DNA of 64,000 nucleotides, taken from Flammula alnicola (taxonomy: Eukaryota; Basidiomycota; Agaricomycetes; Agaricales; Strophariaceae). The translations under genes and the position numbers were made by a program. The stretch lies in the NCBI GenBank assembly GCA_015499995.1, contig JADNRV010000063.1:210566-274565 (forward strand), in the 5' to 3' direction. Below the pieces are notes generated by a model. It saw only the letters and a program-made list of their open reading frames with translations. It searched no databases and was not told the origin of the DNA. Position 1 is the stretch's first letter. Each line of letters begins with the position of its first letter. Shown piece after piece: positions 59,299-64,000 of the stretch.

Positions 59299-59644
59299 TC
59301 ACTCCCGGTGCCCGAATCACTCGCTACCAAGACAATCCTTATTCAACTTCCTTCCTTTCCTGCGATGCGACCATGACATTACACTTTCGTGACTCGTCAA
59401 ACCGCTCTTTCGTTCTTTCTTTATCGCGCGCATCGTGCCAACATACCCTGTTTTCATATCGTTTGCTATCCCCGCTGTATCCTCATAGTCACCGTTTTCT
59501 CCTCTTGGTTCTTTAGACATCTGCTTTCACTTTTTATGGTTTAATTCCTGCTGTGATATAAACCCAAATGTAGCTACTATCGTCGTCCAAATGTATCAAT
59601 ATTCGTTCTGAATGTATCTTTCTATATATATAGAAGTGCGTTTT
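59299..59644. other. 3' intergenic region between convergent genes
   Basis: About 350 bases, pyrimidine-rich on the plus strand (cgctctttcgttctttcttt), holding the 3' ends of the unknown protein gene and the cytochrome b561 gene. No other feature seen. Confidence 0.5.
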
Positions 59645-60452
59645 CTACCTAAGCGGAACCCTTCTCGGTGGGCCGGAAGCCTTACGGGCCTCAGCCTCTT
59701 GCTTGAACTGTCTGGGAATGAGAGACAGACCCAGAGCATATAATACCCAGAAGACCTGCAGCCCATGTATCTCAGGAAATTTTCAGGGAAAAAACTGGGC
59801 AAACTCACGATAAGTAAAGCCAACCAAGCGTGCTTAGCAGATTGGGGTACTTGGTGCAAGCCACCAGTTGCCAATGGCCACTCGGTGAACAGTCCGTAAT
59901 GTACCTAATGAGAAATGAGCGCAACTTAAGCGGATATATTCCTGGAAGTGATTTCGAGGAAACAATTACCTGCCACTGGGCACAGGCGAAGATTACGAGG
60001 CCCAAGAACGCATGGAAGTAACTGTGCGGAGGGCGATATCCTCGGAAGAGACCCGGAAATTTCGCGAAGTGAGCAAGGCGCCCAGGACGATTTGGATGAG
60101 GTAGAGGATGAGCAGTGCCAGCCCCATTTTCTCATGAGGATCTTTGAAGTGGCCCAGCCCATATGCCGATGTTGTTTTCCGTCCCAATGCCCATCCCGCT
60201 AAGATCACAGGTGCAGATATGACCAGTTGTATAATCCAGTGAGCCCAAAACCACCTGCGCATCAACGATACGTGAAGTTGATCACCAGGTACGAGGGCGC
60301 GAAACTACTCACCTATAAGGCAACGTCCTTGTGTACCTCGCGACCAAGACTCCTATCGGAAGCAAAATGAGAAACCCGACTGTGGAGAGAATGGCATGAT
60401 TCCGCGCCCGACGCTCGATATCGTTCAGAGGAATGGTGATGGTGTCAGACAT
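59645..60452 (-). CDS. Cytochrome b561 domain protein
   Basis: Trans-membrane di-heme electron carrier type (eukaryotic cytochrome b561). Start ATG at 60452: MSDTITIPLNDIERRARNHA, then helix 1 LSTVGFLILLPIGVLVARYT. Exon 2 contains RWFWAHWIIQLVISAPVI, AYGLGHFKDPHEKMGLALLI and LYLIQIVLGAL. After a missing base near 60074 the frame continues AHFAKFPGLFRGYRPPHSYF, HAFLGLVIFACAQWQ, then HYGLFTEWPLATGGLHQV and the last helix VFWVLYALGLSLIP. The tail is RQFKQEAEARKA and GPPRRVPLR. His residues in AHW, PHEKMG and FHAFLG are suitable heme ligands. No signal peptide or DOMON/cellobiose-dehydrogenase domain precedes the membrane part, unlike many fungal b561 proteins. About 230 residues. Confidence 0.8.
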
Positions 60453-60989
60453 GATGAGGACGTAGGGGTACGTAGCGGTGCTGGTTCCAGGTTAAGAGCA
60501 AAATATTGATGCTCGTACCATAAGTATTCTGCATCGAGGATAGTGTGGGAGCCGCAGCAGTCTGGCGTCCGGGCGTCGGTCTAAATGTCGTCTGATTCAG
60601 TGATTCCTGATGTTGGAAGAGGTTTCGTCAAAAATAGAGAGAATGCAATTGGCTGGAGTTGGTCAAGGAGGAGATAAGTCAAAAATGACGGAAAACGGCA
60701 AATGTTCTCAAGCCAAAACCGAACGGGATGTTTTAGATGCCGATGGTCCGAGGTAGAAGGTACTTGTTCCGAGGAGAGCAGCCTCACACTTGGAGCATGG
60801 CAATAATGATGAGTAAACACATCTATCACAAGCCGGACAGAAATGCGGGAGGTATAATTGGAGACGAAAAAGCTGTAATAATAAACAATGACGAAGGTAC
60901 CAATTATGCAAGGAAAGAAAATAACACAATACAAAGATAACACTGCACCAGAAACAATTTAACCTTCGATAACACCAGTCACCTCTTAA
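60453..60989. other. Intergenic region, no supported gene
   Basis: About 540 bases between the b561 start and the kinesin stop codon, both on the minus strand. It contains the b561 promoter. A hydrophobic open frame on the minus strand has no family resemblance. Confidence 0.45.
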
Positions 60990-63900
60990 TCACGATACAA
61001 TCTTCCGTCTGTTCTTCTTTGAAATCGCAGGAGGCTCCATCTCGTCATCCGAGCTGACATTCACTACGGGCGTGGCCAAGACCGAGCGTTTCTGCCTCTT
61101 CACGGGGGTTTGCGCAGCGGAGGCATTCTCCCGCTCATCTGTATCTGCAAAGGACCGCTTGCTCTTGTTAGGACTGTCGGTATTCGTGACTTCCATCCCG
61201 AATGCACCAGCACTTTCCATCTGTCGATCCTTGGCCCCACAGTCGTCTACAACCATTGCATCATCCACGGGCAGGCTCTCATGGTCCAAATTTGACTTCG
61301 ACCTTTTCTTGGTCTTGCGCTTCTTCGCAGGCTTCGGTGATGGGACGTATTCCTTGTCGTTCTTAACGGCCCATTCAATTTCGATGATCCTGTTACCCAT
61401 GGATTACCAACCACACGGGATATTGAAAAAAAGAGACGAACATCAGATACGCGTTCGTGTAGATGAGAGTTTAAGGAGAAAGACGTGAACAACGAAGAGT
61501 ATCCACCTCTCTTTCAGCTTGATGTTGTCAGGAACGTAGGTCTCCGCTTTGCGATACAGATCGAGCGCTACTTGTAGGTCCCCCCTAAATAGCAATGTTA
61601 TAATTCATTAAGGCAAGAGTGCTTCAGTGGTCAACGTACTTTTCGGAATGGGCACGTGCAAGCGAAACATATGCGCGACCCGTCTTCTTCTTGGAGACTG
61701 GAGAAAGAACGTCGGCAAGCGCAGTCTCCTTGGTCCCTCTTTCGCTGCAGAAGTTGAATTCGGGGAAAACACGGGGAGATAAGGTCCAGCGCTTACTATT
61801 TCTTTTCGAGTTCCTGAAGTCGATTCTTCAGTTCATCGTCTAGATCTTTATGACGTTTCAGGAGCGGCGTGAGAACCCCAGATGGAAGGGTATTCTCCTT
61901 GGTTGGTGATTTAGACCTGGACCTGGCAACTTGACCTTCTGCGCCCTGTTTCACTTCTTTCTCGCGCTGTTCTTCTTCAACTCTCTGGCGTTCACGCTCG
62001 GCCAATCGCCTAGTAACCTCTGCCTCCACTGCAGCTTCCACTGCCTTCGATATCTATACCCCATTCGCAAATGTCAGATATTGAAGCATTACGGGATATG
62101 GGGTGGAGATGAAGTTGTGTGAACATACCCTTTCGTCGATTTCTTTTTCGGTCATACCGAACCCGAGGCTGGCGGACCGGTCGTCATCTGATTCTTGGAT
62201 TTTCTCGTTCATACCCATAGTTCTCCGGCTTGGAGCCGCTCCAGGGAGACCAAAGGGTTGATATCCACTTCCACCTCCTATTGATGACAAACGGTGGGAC
62301 CTCGGCATGGGAACCAGGGAGGGGCGAGCACGGCCGCCGCCCGATCGTGACCCTGCCGTAGATATGGCTTGAACAATAGCAGGGGCAGGTTTACCTGCAG
62401 CAGGCTGGATCGAAACTGCAGCGAAGTGGGGCTTCGGACCGGGCCGGTTGTCTGTGGGAAAACATACAAAACGAGTAAGCTCAAAGAGCGCAAGCTGGTT
62501 TCGCAGCCTGATTTACGTACCACGCTCGTTGACAACAGGTCGATTCTCTACGTTCTTTGTGCGAACCGCGAAGCTAGACAATAAGACATGCCAGATCAGG
62601 GTTGTGGGGAGAGAGGAATATCAAGGCTACGTACTTAAGAGTGTTCAGCGTATCTTGCCTGAATTTGATCCCAGGAGCCAGGTTACATATCAGAAGACCC
62701 ACCGACGAGCCTCCAAGGGCGTCTTGCAGGATCCGAGTTAGTTTCGAGTTGCGATAAGGGATGCGTGACTATAATACATGATTAATGAAAATGGCTTAGA
62801 TGAGGAAGAAGAAACTCACAGCGCCTTGATTCAGGGCATGAACGACTTGGCCAAGGACACTTAATGACTTGTTAATGGCGGATGATTCGGCCATTCGTGA
62901 AGGATCATTTCCCGTAAGCTGACCCCAGATTTGTTAAAAGACTTCGGAATTCAGTGGCAGGTATTCTCACTTTGTTATTCTCTGAGCCAGCAAGATCGAC
63001 AAGATTGATCTTTCCTGTCAACGCTGAAGGTAGCTTGAGTAATGAAGAACTTCGATGGGTAACGGTAAGCGTACTCATGTTTGCAATTGGGTCTATCATA
63101 GTTATTTCGATCGTCAGAACTGCATGCGAACGGGATGAAGCACGATTCAAGTTTGTAGCGCCCACTGAGCGATGCTTTGTGGCAGCACTGGGTGGATATT
63201 AGTCTCACATTAACTTTAAGAAGTATTAGCAAATGCCTCACTTGTAGATATTGTCGAAATCGTCGACACCGGAGATAGGCGTTCTAGTAAGATTGGCAAC
63301 GAAGACCATGCCACTGTCATTCTCTCGTACGGGGAGTTTGGGAGCCTGTCATGTTCTATTAGTACTCGAAGTCAGAGTTGAAATTAAGGATTTAACGTTT
63401 TCTCTGGTGACGAGGAGATCATAAACCTCGTCCTTGTAAATTTCCATATACGAGACTGCAAGTGAGGTCTGGTATTGTTGGATATGCGTCTTCTTCTCGA
63501 ACATTGTCTGGAAAGAAAACGTTAATGATCGTCATAGGTTTATTCTTATCTTTGACTTACGCGAACCACTCGAGGAATGACACCAGGATCAGCCTTTGTA
63601 CCCTGCATAGTGTGGGTCTTTCCAGATGAAGTAACACCATATGCAAAGATAGTAACAGTCTAGTAGATTCAGAGCAATCAAAAAGGAGAAAGTAGCAAAG
63701 GATGGAAAAAGGCTTACGACCCCGCTGTATACAACATCTATCAATGGTTCAACATCGTTCTTGAAAATCTCTTCCTGTGTCGAGTCTTGATCGTAGCAGC
63801 TTGTAAAGCTAGCAAGGCATGAGTAAATCCTACTTAGGAAGATACGACTGTATACACACGGAAATTTAAAAATCTGGGTGAGGTCTCTCGGGTTGGCCAC

Positions 63901-64000
63901 GGTAATAAAGCTGCCACCATTGGTCGAACTGGATGAACCCCCTGTGTCGTTGGAAGCATGAACAATCTTCACAGAATCGTCGTCCAGTTCTCCATCTAAT
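60990..64000 (-). CDS. Kinesin motor protein, 5' part beyond the window
   Basis: Microtubule motor; the gene runs off the right edge, so the true start is missing. Motor motifs in order: [20 protein letters not shown] (P-loop, about 63600-63660), [35 protein letters not shown] (switch I, about 63140), [14 protein letters not shown] (switch II), [37 protein letters not shown] and [12 protein letters not shown]. After the motor come a disordered region ([16 protein letters not shown]), a coiled coil ([18 protein letters not shown]), a short TPR-like motif ([20 protein letters not shown]) and a strongly basic tail ([14 protein letters not shown]), ending KKNRRKIVS at 60990. The basic tail and short repeat recall chromosome-associated kinesins (Kid/KIF22 type), but the subfamily is not certain. 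Many short introns, with consistent junctions such as AG|G ATC. Confidence 0.9.

Overview
The window reads as nuclear DNA of a filamentous basidiomycete, most likely an Agaricomycete. Genes are split by many short GT-AG introns of about 50-70 nt, both strands are densely used, and the protein families fit this group: NACHT/TPR NOD-like receptors, F-box proteins, a MYND finger protein, DUF3602, a GMC oxidoreductase, GH27 alpha-galactosidases, and single-pass membrane proteins with a PPPY tail. I cannot name the species from sequence alone.

Layout. 1.4-3.4 kb: GMC oxidoreductase. 4.8-7.2 kb: copy A of a duplicated block carrying a conserved hypothetical protein, interrupted by an F-box remnant. 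7.4-8.9 kb: truncated VPS3/TGFBRAP1-like gene. 9.3-9.9 kb: damaged DUF3602 gene. 10.4-14.9 kb: NOD-like receptor with a NACHT domain and a near-identical TPR array. 15.2-16.7 kb: copy B of the duplicated block. 16.8-18.1 kb: F-box protein. 18.5-19.2 kb: SmD1. 20.9-21.8 kb: small secreted Asn/His-rich protein with a tandemly duplicated exon. 22.1-25.1 kb: 3-kb interrupted palindrome. 25.7-27.3 kb: MYND protein. 27.6-29.2 kb: single-pass membrane protein. 29.5-30.4 kb: four-helix membrane protein. 31.4-33.8 kb: second NACHT protein. 34.1-37.0 kb: divergent SAP30BP and GPI8. 40.3-42.8 kb: TUP1. 43.2-51.5 kb: two opposed GH27 genes flanking a SOS7-like kinetochore gene. 52.0-55.2 kb: long coiled-coil protein. 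58.3-59.3 kb: unknown protein. 59.6-60.5 kb: cytochrome b561. 61.0 kb to the end: kinesin, cut by the window edge.

The genes do not form one pathway. Housekeeping genes (SmD1, SAP30BP, GPI8, TUP1, SOS7, kinesin) alternate with fast-evolving accessory loci (receptors, F-box, secreted protein, palindrome, duplicated block).

A caution applies throughout. Many genes that are clearly conserved at protein level switch reading frame at isolated single-base deletions, including in essential families. This looks more like residual sequencing or assembly error than gene decay, so I use 'pseudogene' only where truncation or stop codons go beyond that pattern. Exon boundaries were inferred by eye from GT/AG sites and reading-frame continuity.
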